Origin: Saccharopolyspora_D taberi
Lineage (GTDB): Bacteria > Actinomycetota > Actinomycetes > Mycobacteriales > Pseudonocardiaceae
Assembly (NCBI RefSeq): GCF_039534165.1
Contig: NZ_BAAAUX010000022.1
Location: 11,495-75,494, forward strand
DNA length: 64,000 nt
Reading direction: 5' to 3'
This document shows positions 17,879-27,397 of the stretch, one piece after another. The notes below the pieces were generated by a model. It was not told the DNA's origin and ran no database searches. It saw only the letters and a list, made by a program, of their open reading frames with translations. Position numbers and translations under genes: made by a program. How positions within the stretch are numbered: position 1 is the first letter of the stretch; every line of letters begins with the position of its first letter.

Positions 17879-19065
17879 CCGTTCGGGCCGAGCCCGCGGT
17901 GCCGGTGCGCGCCGGCTGGATCTCGTTGCTGTTCCTGGCGAATCTCGGGCTGTGGCTGGCTTTCTACGCGCCGATCCAGGTCCTGCTGCCCCGGCAGGCC
18001 GAACTGCTCGCGACCGGGGACAAGGAGCTCGTCTTCGGGGTGGTGACCGGGGTGGGCGCGGCGGTGTCGGTGGTGGCCAACCCGCTGGCGGGCGCGCTTT
18101 CGGACCGCACCGGCCGCCGCCACCCGTGGACGCTGGGCGGTGCCGTCGTGGGCGCGGCGGGACTATCGGTGCTCGCCGCGGCGGGCGACGTGGTGACGAT
18201 GACGGTCGGCTGGTGCGTGGTGCAGGCCGGTCTCAACGCCATGCTGGCGAGCCTGGTCGCGGCGCTCCCCGACCGGGTTCCGGTGGTGCAGCGGGCCCGG
18301 GTTGGAGGGTTGGTGGGCATCAGCCAGATGCTCGGCACCGTTGCCGGAACGCTGGTGGTGACGCTGCTGGTGACCGGGCTGGCCGAGGGCTATCTCGCGT
18401 GCGCGGCACTGGTCGTGCTCGCGGCGGCCGGGTTCGCGCTGCGGACTCCGGACGCGGTGGTGCCGTCCCGCCGGCGTGGGCGGCTGTGGGTGTCGCCACG
18501 GCGGTTCCCCGACTTCGCATGGGGCTGGAGCTGCCACTTCGCGATCAACTTGGGGAACGCGTTCGGCACGCTCTACCTGCTGTTCTTCCTCGGCGACGTC
18601 GTGCACCACCCCGATCCCGAGACCGGGCTGCTGGTGCTGATGGGGCTCTACGGCACCGCGCTCACCGTCGGCGGCGTCGTCGCGGGCGTGTTGTCGGACC
18701 GCACCGGGCGGCGCAAGCCGCACGTGCTCGTGTCCTGCGCGCTGATGGCGCTCGCCGCGCTGCTGCTGGCCGTTCGGCCGACGTGGGGCTCGGCGCTTTG
18801 CGCCGCTCCGCTGCTGGGCCTGGGCTTCGGGATCTACTGGGCCGTGGCGCTCGCCCTGCTGACGCAGGTGCTGCCCGCCGCCGACGACCGGGCGAAGGAC
18901 CTCGGGGTGCTCAACATCGCCAACTCGCTACCGCAGGTCGTGGCCCCTCTGCTCGCCACGCCGATCTTGGGCGCTTTCGGCGGGTATTCCGGGTTGTTCG
19001 TCGCTTCCGCCGGGGCGACGTTGTTGGGCGGGGTTTTCGTGAGCCGGGTGCGCGGGGTGGGGTGA
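17875..19065 (+). CDS. Major facilitator superfamily transporter
   Basis: A 396-residue, roughly 12-helix membrane protein. The MFS loop motif appears twice, as SDRTGRRHPW between helices 2 and 3 and SDRTGRRKPH in the second half. Such duplicated motifs are common in sugar:cation and glycoside importers. It starts at GTG 17875 overlapping the beta-glucosidase stop by 4 nt, so its substrate is probably the glycoside hydrolysed by that enzyme. Confidence 0.88.
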   Translation: MTVRAEPAVPVRAGWISLLFLANLGLWLAFYAPIQVLLPRQAELLATGDKELVFGVVTGVGAAVSVVANPLAGALSDRTGRRHPWTLGGAVVGAAGLSVLAAAGDVVTMTVGWCVVQAGLNAMLASLVAALPDRVPVVQRARVGGLVGISQMLGTVAGTLVVTLLVTGLAEGYLACAALVVLAAAGFALRTPDAVVPSRRRGRLWVSPRRFPDFAWGWSCHFAINLGNAFGTLYLLFFLGDVVHHPDPETGLLVLMGLYGTALTVGGVVAGVLSDRTGRRKPHVLVSCALMALAALLLAVRPTWGSALCAAPLLGLGFGIYWAVALALLTQVLPAADDRAKDLGVLNIANSLPQVVAPLLATPILGAFGGYSGLFVASAGATLLGGVFVSRVRGVG

Positions 19066-19074
19066 GCCCCGTCC

Positions 19075-19452
19075 TCAGTCGTCCAGCTCCAGCACCGAAA
19101 GCACGTTGCCCGCCGGGTCCTTGAACCACGCGATCAGCGGGCCGCCGCCGCGGAAGATCCCCTTGTCGTCAACGCCGAATCCCGCGTAGCGCTCGAAGGT
19201 GACGCCGCGCGCCGTCAGGTCGTCGACCGCCTTCTCGATGTCGTCGACCGGGAAGTTCAGGATCGTGAACGACGCGGGGACGTGCTGGTCTCCCTTCGGG
19301 TAGACGAGGGTGGGCCGGTCGCCCGCGATGTGCAGGGTCAGCATCCCGTGCTCCTCCGTGACCCGGAGGCCGAGGACCTGGCCGTAGAACTCCTTCGCCT
19401 TCGGGATGTCGTCCACGGAGAAACCGCTGAACGCCTTGGTGTCGGTAAGCAT
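19075..19452 (-). CDS. VOC (glyoxalase/bleomycin resistance) family protein
   Basis: A 125-residue VOC-fold protein. Pattern: FSVDDIPKAKEFYGQVLGL for the first beta-alpha unit and FPVDDIEKAVDDL for the second, ending IAWFKDPAGNVLSVLE. No substrate can be assigned. ATG 19452 has GGGAGGG 6 nt upstream and is preferred to ATG 19458. It is divergent from the HxlR regulator, which may control it. Confidence 0.82.
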   Translation of the reverse strand: MLTDTKAFSGFSVDDIPKAKEFYGQVLGLRVTEEHGMLTLHIAGDRPTLVYPKGDQHVPASFTILNFPVDDIEKAVDDLTARGVTFERYAGFGVDDKGIFRGGGPLIAWFKDPAGNVLSVLELDD

Positions 19453-19547
19453 GGTCATCCCTCCCGCCGCTTCGTTCGCCGCAAACCCATCGTACTTGCT
19501 TTTTACAACTTCGCTCCCCAAGGCGCACCGAGGTTAGAATCAAGCAC

Positions 19548-20210
19548 ATGGGGACCCGCACCTACGGGCAGTTCTGCGGCCTGGCGCACGCGCTCGAGAT
19601 CGTCGGCGAGCGCTGGGCGCTCCTGCTGGTCCGCGACCTCGCCGTGGGGCCGAAGCGGTTCACCGACCTGCGCCGCGGGCTGCCGCGGATCCCGACCAAC
19701 GTCCTGTCGACCCGGCTGAAGGAGCTCGAACACGCCGGTGTGGTCCAGCGGCGCATCCTGCCCCGCCCGGCCGCGGCCGTGGTCTACGAGCTCACCGAGT
19801 ACGGGCGCGATCTCGAAGACGTCGTGCTGCGGCTCGGCCACTGGGGTGCGCGTTCGCTCGGCGAGGCCCGTCCGGACGACATCGTCACCACCGACTCGAT
19901 GGTCATGGCGCTGCGGGCCACCTTCCGGCCGGAGGCCGCGCGCGGCGCGCACGTCGGCTTCGAGCTGCGGATGGGCGAGATCGTCGTGCACGCCCGCGTC
20001 GACGACGGCGAGCTGGCGGCCGGTGCCGGCGAGCTGCCCGGCGCCGATCTGGTCGTCGAGGCCGGTCCCCGGCTGCGCTCCCTGCTCTCCGGCGAGATCA
20101 CCGCCCGGACCGCGCTGGCCGAGGGCAGCGTGCGGATCTCCGGCGACAGCGCGCTGCTCGACCGCTTCACCGAGCTGTTCCGCATCTCCCGGCCGGTCGG
20201 GTCCACGTGA
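19548..20210 (+). CDS. HxlR-family regulator with SCP2-like C-terminal domain
   Basis: A 220-residue protein. Residues ~1-100 form an HxlR winged helix (ALEIVGERWALLLVRDLAVG, GLPRIPTNVLSTRLKELE). The remainder looks like an SCP2 sterol-carrier-like domain (MGEIVVHARVDDGELAAGAG to SVRISGDSALLDRF). HxlR regulators usually lack the second domain, so it may act as a hydrophobic-ligand sensor (inference). It is divergent from the VOC gene. Confidence 0.82.
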   Translation: MGTRTYGQFCGLAHALEIVGERWALLLVRDLAVGPKRFTDLRRGLPRIPTNVLSTRLKELEHAGVVQRRILPRPAAAVVYELTEYGRDLEDVVLRLGHWGARSLGEARPDDIVTTDSMVMALRATFRPEAARGAHVGFELRMGEIVVHARVDDGELAAGAGELPGADLVVEAGPRLRSLLSGEITARTALAEGSVRISGDSALLDRFTELFRISRPVGST

Positions 20211-20465
20211 ATTCCCTTCGGGCGTAATCCGATCGTTTGCACCCGATCGTCACCACGCGGTCACCCGACCGGCGTCGCCGCACGCTCGCGGTCACCCCTC
20301 TCAGTCGTCGCGGGCCACCCGCGGAGTCGCGTGGCCCGCTCATCCGGCACATCATGTTCCGCGGACGTTTTTTCCAGCGTTCCCATGCCGAACCCGCGTC
20401 TGAAGGGGCGGCGCCGTCCTCTGTGGTCGTTGTTCTCAGGCATCAATGCGCATCGGGAGGCATCG

Positions 20466-21572
20466 GTGGCAGTTCTGTGCAGACCGGAGATCGCGGTTCC
20501 GGAAAACGTGATCACGGTCGAGGAAACCCTCGACCTGGCGCGCACGTTCCACGCCGACCACCCGCAGCTCCCGCTGGTGCTGCGGCTGATCAGCAACACC
20601 GGTGTCCGCAAGCGCCACCTGATCCGCCCGATCGCCGAGACGCTGAGCCACCCGGGGTTCGAGGTGCGCAACCGGATCTACGAGGAGCACGCCAGGGCTC
20701 GTGTGCCCGAGGTCGTGCGGAAGGCGCTGGCCAACGCGGAACTGCGGGCCGTGGACATCGACCTGATCATCTACGTCTCCTGCACCGGTTTCATGATGCC
20801 GTCGCTGACCGCGTGGCTGATCAACTCGATGGGCTTCCGGGACGACACCCGCCAGCTGCCGATCGCGCAGCTCGGCTGCGCCGCGGGCGGCGCCGCGATC
20901 AACCGCGCGCACGACTTCTGCACCGCCTACGACGACGCCAACGCGCTGATCGTCGCCTGCGAGTTCTGCTCCCTGTGCTACCAGCCGACCGACAGCGACG
21001 TCGGTTCCCTGCTGTCGAACGGGCTTTTCGGCGACGCGGTCGGCGCCGCGGTGGTGCGCGGCCGCGGCGGGACCGGGGTCCGGCTGGAGCGCAACGGCTC
21101 GTACCTGATCCCCGACACCACCGACTGGATCTCCTACCTGGTCAAGGACACCGGTTTCCACTTCCGGCTGGACAAGCGGGTGCCGAAGACGATGGAGCCG
21201 CTGGCACCCGCCCTGCGCGCGCTGGTGGAGGACCACCAGTGGGAGGTCGACGAGCTCGACTTCTACGTCATCCACGCGGGCGGTCCCCGGATCCTGGACG
21301 ACCTCACCAAGTTCCTCGGCGTGCCGCCGGTGGCGTTCCGGCACAGCAGGTCGACGCTCACCGACTACGGGAACATCGCCAGCGCCGTGGTCCTGGAAGC
21401 GCTGCGCCGGGTGTTCGACGAAGGCTCCCTGACCGCGTCGGCGCGCGGGGTGATCGCCGGGTTCGGTCCGGGCATCACCGCCGAGATGTGCGTGGGCACC
21501 TGGGTTCCGCGCGAGGTCCACATCCACCGCCCGATCGACTCCCCCCGCACGTCCTTCCTGGAGGCGAGCTGA
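20466..21572 (+). CDS. rppA: Type III polyketide synthase, 1,3,6,8-tetrahydroxynaphthalene synthase
   Basis: A 368-residue chalcone synthase-fold enzyme. The catalytic Cys is in VSCTGFMMPSLTAW, His in VIHAGGPRILDD and Asn in DYGNIASAV. RppA enzymes condense five malonyl-CoA to 1,3,6,8-tetrahydroxynaphthalene, which oxidises to flaviolin. GTG 20466 has GGGAGG 5 nt upstream and gives the normal family N-terminus; the open frame upstream to 20331 is probably not coding. It is followed with 1-nt spacing by a P450 and then a cupin, the known rppA operon arrangement of actinomycetes. Confidence 0.93.
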   Translation: MAVLCRPEIAVPENVITVEETLDLARTFHADHPQLPLVLRLISNTGVRKRHLIRPIAETLSHPGFEVRNRIYEEHARARVPEVVRKALANAELRAVDIDLIIYVSCTGFMMPSLTAWLINSMGFRDDTRQLPIAQLGCAAGGAAINRAHDFCTAYDDANALIVACEFCSLCYQPTDSDVGSLLSNGLFGDAVGAAVVRGRGGTGVRLERNGSYLIPDTTDWISYLVKDTGFHFRLDKRVPKTMEPLAPALRALVEDHQWEVDELDFYVIHAGGPRILDDLTKFLGVPPVAFRHSRSTLTDYGNIASAVVLEALRRVFDEGSLTASARGVIAGFGPGITAEMCVGTWVPREVHIHRPIDSPRTSFLEAS

Positions 21573-21573
21573 C

Positions 21574-22767
21574 ATGCCGCGCGACTACGTCCCGGCCGAC
21601 ATCGCGGGTCTGGGTTTCGACCCGGAACTGCGGGACATGCTGCACAACGAACCGGTGGCAAGGGTCCGCCTCGCCTACGGCCAGGGCGAGGCGTGGATCG
21701 TGACCCGCTACGAGGACGTCAAGTTCGTCACCTCCGACGCGCGGTTCAGCCGGGCCGCGGTGATCGGCGCACCGACACCGCTGATGACCAAGCACCGGAT
21801 CCCGGCGGACCGCGCGGTGAGCTTCTCCGACCCGCCCGAGCACGCCCGGGTGCGCCGGGTCGTGGCCAAGGCGTTCGCGCAGCGCAACGTCGAGCAGATC
21901 CGGCGCCGCACCGAGCTGACGCTCAACGACCTCGTGGACGCCATGCTGGCCGCGGGGCCGCCCGCCGACATCATCGGGCACGTGACCTCGCCGTTCCCGA
22001 TGGCCGTGGTCGGCGAACTCCTCGGGATTCCGCAGACCGAGCACGCCTGGCTGACCGACTGCGCGACCACGGTCCTGACCAAGACCCGCGACCAGGCCGC
22101 GGTCGACCGGGTCAACCGGATCAAAAGCGACGTCTCCGCCTACTTCCTCGCCCAGGCCGAGCGACGCCGCACCGAGCCGCGCGACGACCTGCTGACGGTG
22201 CTCGCCGAGGCCCGCGACCGGGGCGAGATCGACGACGAGGAGCTGACCGCGCTGACCCTGCTGGTGGCGCTGAACGGATGGCACGGCGTCCGCAACAACA
22301 GCTCGAACATGGTCTACCTGCTGCTCACCGAACCCGGGCTGCAGGAGCGCCTGCTCACCGAGCCCGGCGCGGTTCCCCGTGCGGTGGAAGAACTTCTGCG
22401 CTTCATCCCGCACAAGAACGGCGTCGGGATCCCCCGGATCGCGACCGAGGACGTGGACATCCGGGGCGTGCGCATCCGCGCGGGCGACGTCGTGCACGTC
22501 TCCTACGTCTGCGCGAACTGGGACCCCGAGGTGTTCGCCGAACCGGAACGGATCGACATCGACCGGCCGGACGTCCAGCACCTGGCGTTCGGCCACGGGA
22601 CGCACTACTGCATGGGACCGCTGCTGGCCAGGATGGAGCAACAGCTGCTGATGTCCACGCTGCTCAACCGGCTGCCGAGCCTCCGGCTCGCGGTCGCGCC
22701 CGACGAGGTCCGCTGGCAACCGGACGCGCTGATCCGCGGTCCGGTCGAGCTTCCCGTGGAGTGGTGA
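21574..22767 (+). CDS. Cytochrome P450 of the rppA pigment operon
   Basis: A 397-residue bacterial P450. The heme-cysteine loop is LAFGHGTHYCMGPLLA, and the ExxR motif is EELLR. The I-helix reads ALNGWHGVRNNSSN in place of the usual A/GGxD/ET, so the conserved acid-threonine pair for O2 activation is absent. In related rppA operons such P450s couple flaviolin into dimers/trimers that form a melanin-like pigment. The gene shares one base with the cupin start (TGATG). Confidence 0.9.
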   Translation: MPRDYVPADIAGLGFDPELRDMLHNEPVARVRLAYGQGEAWIVTRYEDVKFVTSDARFSRAAVIGAPTPLMTKHRIPADRAVSFSDPPEHARVRRVVAKAFAQRNVEQIRRRTELTLNDLVDAMLAAGPPADIIGHVTSPFPMAVVGELLGIPQTEHAWLTDCATTVLTKTRDQAAVDRVNRIKSDVSAYFLAQAERRRTEPRDDLLTVLAEARDRGEIDDEELTALTLLVALNGWHGVRNNSSNMVYLLLTEPGLQERLLTEPGAVPRAVEELLRFIPHKNGVGIPRIATEDVDIRGVRIRAGDVVHVSYVCANWDPEVFAEPERIDIDRPDVQHLAFGHGTHYCMGPLLARMEQQLLMSTLLNRLPSLRLAVAPDEVRWQPDALIRGPVELPVEW

Positions 22768-23282
22768 TGACCGGACTCATCGTCCCGCCCGGCGAGGGGC
22801 GCACGATCACGACCGGAGCGCAGCAGGTGACGTTCAAGGTCACCGACGACGAGACGGCGGCGGCGTCGAGCTTCGAGGTCGTCGTCCCGCCCGGTTTCGA
22901 CGTCGGCGCGCACGTGCACAAGACGAGCCAAGAGCTCTTCTACGTGCTTGACGGCGAACTCGACCTGCTCGCGTTCGAACCGATCACGCGCACCGGTCCG
23001 AACTGGACCGAGTGGGAAAGCGCTACGGGACAACGAGTTCACCGTGCCGGGCCGGGCAGCGTCATGTTCGTCCCGCCTGGGTGTCCGCACGCGTTCCGCA
23101 ACCCCACCGCGGAACCGGCGAAGATGTTCTTCCAGTCGGCGCCGCCCACCAACCACGAGCGGTATTTCGAGGAACTGCTGGAGATCCTGGATGCGCCGGG
23201 CGAGATCGACTTCACCGCTATCGAGGAACTCCGGCGGCGCAATGACATCGAGCAGCTGACGCCGCTCAAGTTCGACGGCTGA
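22767..23282 (+). CDS. Cupin-domain protein, likely quinone-forming (flaviolin) oxygenase
   Basis: A 171-residue single cupin. The first metal motif is visible as GAHVHKTSQELFYVLDGELD and the second as PGSVMFVPPGCPHAFRN. In Streptomyces a cupin (MomA) encoded with a type III PKS converts tetrahydroxynaphthalene to flaviolin; the operon here supports that role. It is translationally coupled to the P450 gene and followed by a strong terminator. Confidence 0.82.
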   Translation: MTGLIVPPGEGRTITTGAQQVTFKVTDDETAAASSFEVVVPPGFDVGAHVHKTSQELFYVLDGELDLLAFEPITRTGPNWTEWESATGQRVHRAGPGSVMFVPPGCPHAFRNPTAEPAKMFFQSAPPTNHERYFEELLEILDAPGEIDFTAIEELRRRNDIEQLTPLKFDG

Positions 23283-23284
23283 CC

Positions 23285-23322
23285 CCGGTGTGGCGGTGCT
23301 GTCCGAGGCACCGCCACACCGG
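23285..23322. terminator. Bidirectional stem-loop terminator
   Basis: A perfect 15-bp stem (CCGGTGTGGCGGTGC with its complement) and an 8-nt loop, exactly between the convergent cupin and acylase genes. There is no U-tract. It probably stops transcription from both sides. Confidence 0.8.
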
Positions 23323-23328
23323 TAATCC

Positions 23329-26175
23329 TCAGCGGTGGGCCGGGAACTCGACCACCTGCTGGTAGGTCGGCCGGTTCTGCCAGCTGATCTTCTCCTGGCT
23401 GATCCCGCCGATCTTGCTGTGCACGATCGAGTCGGCGCACCACTGGTCGCCGGCCTCGCAGTCGGCGTCTCCCGGGTACGTCTCCTCCGACGGGGCCGCC
23501 TCCGCCTGCCGCAGCGTGTCCAGCAGCATCTGGCGGCACGCGGACAGATCACCGTCCCCGCACATCGGGCGGTCGAAACCGCCTGCCACGGGATCGCCCA
23601 GCACGCCCCGGATGTCCTTGGACACCTGGCCGAACCAGCCGTGCTGGAACGCCGAACCCTGGTGCCCCTGCCCGACGTGCAGGCCGGGTTCGCCGTTCTG
23701 CCAGCCCGACGGCGACTCGTTGATGCCCATCACGTCGGTCAGGGCGCCGTAGGCGTCCGGGCCGAGTGAAGGCTCGAACTCACCTCGCACCAGCAGCGGC
23801 CACCAGGCGTCCATCAGCTCGATCGCGTCGGCGTGGGCGTAGGTCTTGCTGCCCGGTTCGGTCTCCGTCCGCTTGCCGCCATCGGCCTGCCACGCCCGCA
23901 GCCGCTCGACCAGCTCCGCGGTCCGCGGATCGGTCACGGGCGCGCTGTCGATCACCCGCAGCAGGTCCGGGAGGTTCCGCTCCGCGCGTAAGTCGGTGAC
24001 CCCCGCATCGGCCATGGCCTGGGTCAGGTTGACCCGGTTCACCTTGCCGCCGCCGGCGATCAGGTCCCGCACCCGCCCGTCGAGCAGATCTCCGCGTTGC
24101 ACGGCTGTCATCTCCAGGCCGGCGGCGGTCATGTCCTGCGCCTGCTTGTTGTTCCAGCTGATGTAGAAGTCCTGGTTGACCGAGTTCGGATGTTCGGCGA
24201 AGGCCGTGTAGTCGGCGGTGTTGTCCGCCGGGTTCCAGCCCTGCCACTCGAACGCGGGATCCGAGACGACCGGCATGCTCGGGTCCACAGTGGGTGGTCG
24301 GACGACGTTGGCACCGGAGTTGAAGTACGCGGTGTCCTTCGAATCCGCGTAGAACCAGTTGAAGGTGTAGTTGATGTCGTGCGCCGCGCGCTGGAAGGTC
24401 TCCGCCGAGTTCACCGCTCCGGGGTCGTTGAACTTCTGGAACCCGATGATCGAGTCGACCTCGTGCATGAAGGTGGAGCGAGCCGTCGTGTAGGCGACCG
24501 GCTTCCCGCCCACGGTCGCGCGGTGGGTCACCGGGCCGTAGCGGGTGCGGAAGGACACCAGCCGGTAGGAACCGGCCGGGGTGTCGTCGCCGAGGTTCGG
24601 TTCCCAGGCGTTCTTGCGCTCGACGGTCTGCATCGGCAGGCATTCGCCGCGGAACAGGTAGTAGTTCGAATCCCTGGTGACCGGCGCTCCGCTCGGTTCG
24701 CACAGCTCGACGGCGTAGGTGTCGATGATGTCCTGCGCCGCCGTCGTCGCGCTCCACGAGTAGTCCTGACCGCGACCGAGCAGGGTGTAGAAGCTCAGCC
24801 CGGCGAAGGAAGCGCCCTTGGACGAGATGCCAGGCCCCTGAAGCTCCTGGAGCGTCAGCAGCTGCGGAGAGAAGTACCCGGTCTGCGGGCCGAAAACGGC
24901 GACCGGGTGGCCGCTCTCGGTGTGCGCGCCGGAAACCACGAGGGCGTTGGACATCCCCCTCGGCTCCGCCATCGCACCCGGCGCGACGCCGTCGTCGAAC
25001 ATGCCCCGCAACGGAGCGACCGGATCGCTGATCTCACCCGGTGGCAACGGCGGCCGGGTCGTGGAATCCGGCTGTGTGTCGGGCTCCTCCCGGGTCGCCG
25101 AGCCGGTCGGGTCGAACACCAGCTGCTGGGGGATCACCGATCCCCTGTCGGGCATCGCCGCGCCCTGCGGGTTCGCCGGCGACTGGGCGTACGGGAACGA
25201 CTGTCCATCGTGGAGCGTGGAGATCGCCTCCGGGTCGTTCTCGGCGCGGAACGCCCGCCACACCTCCTCGCCCCGCTCCGGACCGAACCGCTCGTGCAAC
25301 GACATGCGGGCCACGGCGTTCTGCACCTCGTTGCCGCCACCGCCGCCGAACTGCGCACCGACCAGCGACGCCAGCACCACGAGGTCGGTGAGCTTGAAGG
25401 GCTCGATCCGGCCCTCGTTGGTGATCGCGTCGATGTGCCCGGTCGCCACGTACTCGCCCGGGAAGTACCGGCCGCTGTGGGACTGCTGGATGTAGGTGTT
25501 GATCCCATCCACATAGGACTGCGCGTCGGCCAGGGCGCGCTTGCCCGCCTCGCCGTGCTGGGCGGCGCTGTCGATCTGGGCCTGGAGCTCCTGCTCGGTG
25601 TAGGGCGAGCTGGCGAAGAAGCGCTGCTCCAGCTGGCGGTTCGCCTCCGCGCCACCGGCGAACGGCGTCACCTCACCTCGCCCGGCGCGGCGCATGGCGT
25701 CCATCAGGAACAGCTTGTCCTCGGCGGTCGCGTACCCCGCGCCGAAGGTGGTTCCGGACCGGGTGGTGCCGTAGATGTGCGGAATCCCCGCCGTTTTGTC
25801 GCGCACGACGGTGACGTCCGCGCGGGGCTGGTACCTGCGCTCCACCTGGTCGTCGGGCACGCCGAACGAGTTGTCGTTGAAGAACTCGTCGATGGTGCCG
25901 GTGGTCAGCTCGCGGTAACCGGGCACCAGCTGGTCGTACTTGCCGATCTGGTCGTCGGAATGCTTCGGGCGGGTGCCGAACAGCATGTGCGCGGCCAGCT
26001 CGGCCAGCGTCGCGTTGCCGTTCTGCCCGGGAGGGAGGATGTGGTGGCACTGGTCGCCGCAGTAGTCGGTGACCGGCGGCGGAGCGGGTTCGGCGGCCGA
26101 GACCGGCGCCGCCAGCAGCGAACCCACCACCGCCGCGGCACCGGCCACCGCCACGACGCGCTGACGTCGAGACAT
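23329..26175 (-). CDS. Secreted penicillin acylase family (Ntn) hydrolase
   Basis: A 948-residue precursor. A signal peptide (RRQRVVAVAGAAAVVGSLLAA to SAAEP) is followed by an alpha-subunit region (DVTVVRDKTAGIPHIYG, GAGYATAEDKLFLMD). A Pro/Thr-rich linker leads to the autocatalytic site EPRGMSNALVVSGAHTESG, where Ser409 would become the N-terminal nucleophile of the beta subunit. FGPQTGYFSPQ and GASFAGLSF follow. Family members hydrolyse amides such as penicillins, lipopeptides or acyl-homoserine lactones; the substrate here is unknown. It is longer than classic penicillin acylases. Confidence 0.88.
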   Translation of the reverse strand: MSRRQRVVAVAGAAAVVGSLLAAPVSAAEPAPPPVTDYCGDQCHHILPPGQNGNATLAELAAHMLFGTRPKHSDDQIGKYDQLVPGYRELTTGTIDEFFNDNSFGVPDDQVERRYQPRADVTVVRDKTAGIPHIYGTTRSGTTFGAGYATAEDKLFLMDAMRRAGRGEVTPFAGGAEANRQLEQRFFASSPYTEQELQAQIDSAAQHGEAGKRALADAQSYVDGINTYIQQSHSGRYFPGEYVATGHIDAITNEGRIEPFKLTDLVVLASLVGAQFGGGGGNEVQNAVARMSLHERFGPERGEEVWRAFRAENDPEAISTLHDGQSFPYAQSPANPQGAAMPDRGSVIPQQLVFDPTGSATREEPDTQPDSTTRPPLPPGEISDPVAPLRGMFDDGVAPGAMAEPRGMSNALVVSGAHTESGHPVAVFGPQTGYFSPQLLTLQELQGPGISSKGASFAGLSFYTLLGRGQDYSWSATTAAQDIIDTYAVELCEPSGAPVTRDSNYYLFRGECLPMQTVERKNAWEPNLGDDTPAGSYRLVSFRTRYGPVTHRATVGGKPVAYTTARSTFMHEVDSIIGFQKFNDPGAVNSAETFQRAAHDINYTFNWFYADSKDTAYFNSGANVVRPPTVDPSMPVVSDPAFEWQGWNPADNTADYTAFAEHPNSVNQDFYISWNNKQAQDMTAAGLEMTAVQRGDLLDGRVRDLIAGGGKVNRVNLTQAMADAGVTDLRAERNLPDLLRVIDSAPVTDPRTAELVERLRAWQADGGKRTETEPGSKTYAHADAIELMDAWWPLLVRGEFEPSLGPDAYGALTDVMGINESPSGWQNGEPGLHVGQGHQGSAFQHGWFGQVSKDIRGVLGDPVAGGFDRPMCGDGDLSACRQMLLDTLRQAEAAPSEETYPGDADCEAGDQWCADSIVHSKIGGISQEKISWQNRPTYQQVVEFPAHR

Positions 26176-26335
26176 GCGCGGGTCCCTTCGTTGGTGACGT
26201 GGCGCACGCTAGTGAATCGGGATGAAAAACGAAATGGATTCACATTTAGATTACTCCGAATGCCGCAGCCCGGGTGCCCGACCTCGCGCGACAGGACCGG
26301 AATCGCCTGCGGTGCGGGGAAAAGCACTCCCGCGC

Positions 26336-27397
26336 TCAGGACACCTCAAGGCCCTTCCAGCGGGCGTTCTCCAGCGACAGCGCGTCCCACAGCCGGTTCA
26401 GCGGGTGGTCCGGGGTGTAGGACTCCCGCTCGCCGCGCCGGGTGAACGCCCCCACCAGGACCTCCAGCTTCGGCTCCAGGTCGTTGACCAGCTCGACCGT
26501 GCGCAGCCCCTGCCCCTCCGGCATCCGGCCGTCGTCGGCGGCCTCCCCTATCCCCTGGGTCACCAGCATGCACGCGTGCAGCAGGTCCGAGCGCAGCAGC
26601 TCGAAGCCGTAGCGCACGTCGTCGATCTCGGCGGCGATGTCGAGTTTGGACCGGAACTCCGGGCCGAACCAGCCCCGGAGGAATCCCGAGATCAGTCCGC
26701 TGCTGGGGATCACCAGCGGCAGGGTCGGCAGTTCCCGCGCACCGAGCGAGTTCCCGAGCAGCGGGCTCTCGGGCAGGTTCGTCACCAGCGTCAGCCCGCT
26801 GCGGCGCCACTCCATCACGTCGTAGGGCAGCAGTCCCTCGTCCGGACCGCTGTGCGTGAGCGCGCTGCCGCAGACCAGGTCCACCTGCTTGTCCCGCAGC
26901 GCCGAGAGCAGATCCCTCGTGCGCAGGTGCACGATCTTGAGCTCGACCCCGCGCTGGTGGAACTCGTCGGAGATGTGCTCGGCCGCGTTCGCCAAAAAAC
27001 CGAGCGTGAACCTGGTGGTACCGACGGTGATCGTCTCACCGAGCAGCCTGCGCGATTCGTCCACGCCGTCCAGCCAGTCGTCCAGCGTCTTGCGGGCGAT
27101 CTCGACGAATGCCTTGCCACTGCCGGTGAACAGCACGTCCTTGCCACGCCCCTGCTTGAGCACCAGCTGTTCACCGCACAGCTCCCGGAAGTTCCGGTTG
27201 AGCGTGTCGAGCTGCTTCTGCACGCTGGACTGCTCGCGGCCGAGAGCTCGGGCGGCGCGCAGCGCGGTTCCCTCCTCGTACACCACGACCAGGGTTCTGA
27301 GCTGGTCCATTGTGGTGTCGAGCAGCGCCGCCGACGTGTTGAGCAGCCTGCTCCGGCCGTCCGGCGACGGCAGCCTCAGGGGTCCGGGTAACGGCAT
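26336..27397 (-). CDS. LysR-type transcriptional regulator
   Basis: A 353-residue regulator. The N-terminal winged helix contains QLRTLVVVYEEGTALRAARALGREQSSVQKQL, and the C-terminal part is a periplasmic-binding-like ligand domain (GETITVGTTRFTLGFLANAA). ATG 27397 is chosen, with AAGGA close upstream. It lies 160 bp upstream of the acylase gene on the same strand and may regulate it or the divergent membrane protein; neither is proven. Confidence 0.8.
   Translation of the reverse strand: MPLPGPLRLPSPDGRSRLLNTSAALLDTTMDQLRTLVVVYEEGTALRAARALGREQSSVQKQLDTLNRNFRELCGEQLVLKQGRGKDVLFTGSGKAFVEIARKTLDDWLDGVDESRRLLGETITVGTTRFTLGFLANAAEHISDEFHQRGVELKIVHLRTRDLLSALRDKQVDLVCGSALTHSGPDEGLLPYDVMEWRRSGLTLVTNLPESPLLGNSLGARELPTLPLVIPSSGLISGFLRGWFGPEFRSKLDIAAEIDDVRYGFELLRSDLLHACMLVTQGIGEAADDGRMPEGQGLRTVELVNDLEPKLEVLVGAFTRRGERESYTPDHPLNRLWDALSLENARWKGLEVS

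Noticed and set aside
20331..20465. 45-residue upstream extension of rppA
   Set aside because: There is no homology to type III PKS N-termini, and GTG 20466 has a much better ribosome site.
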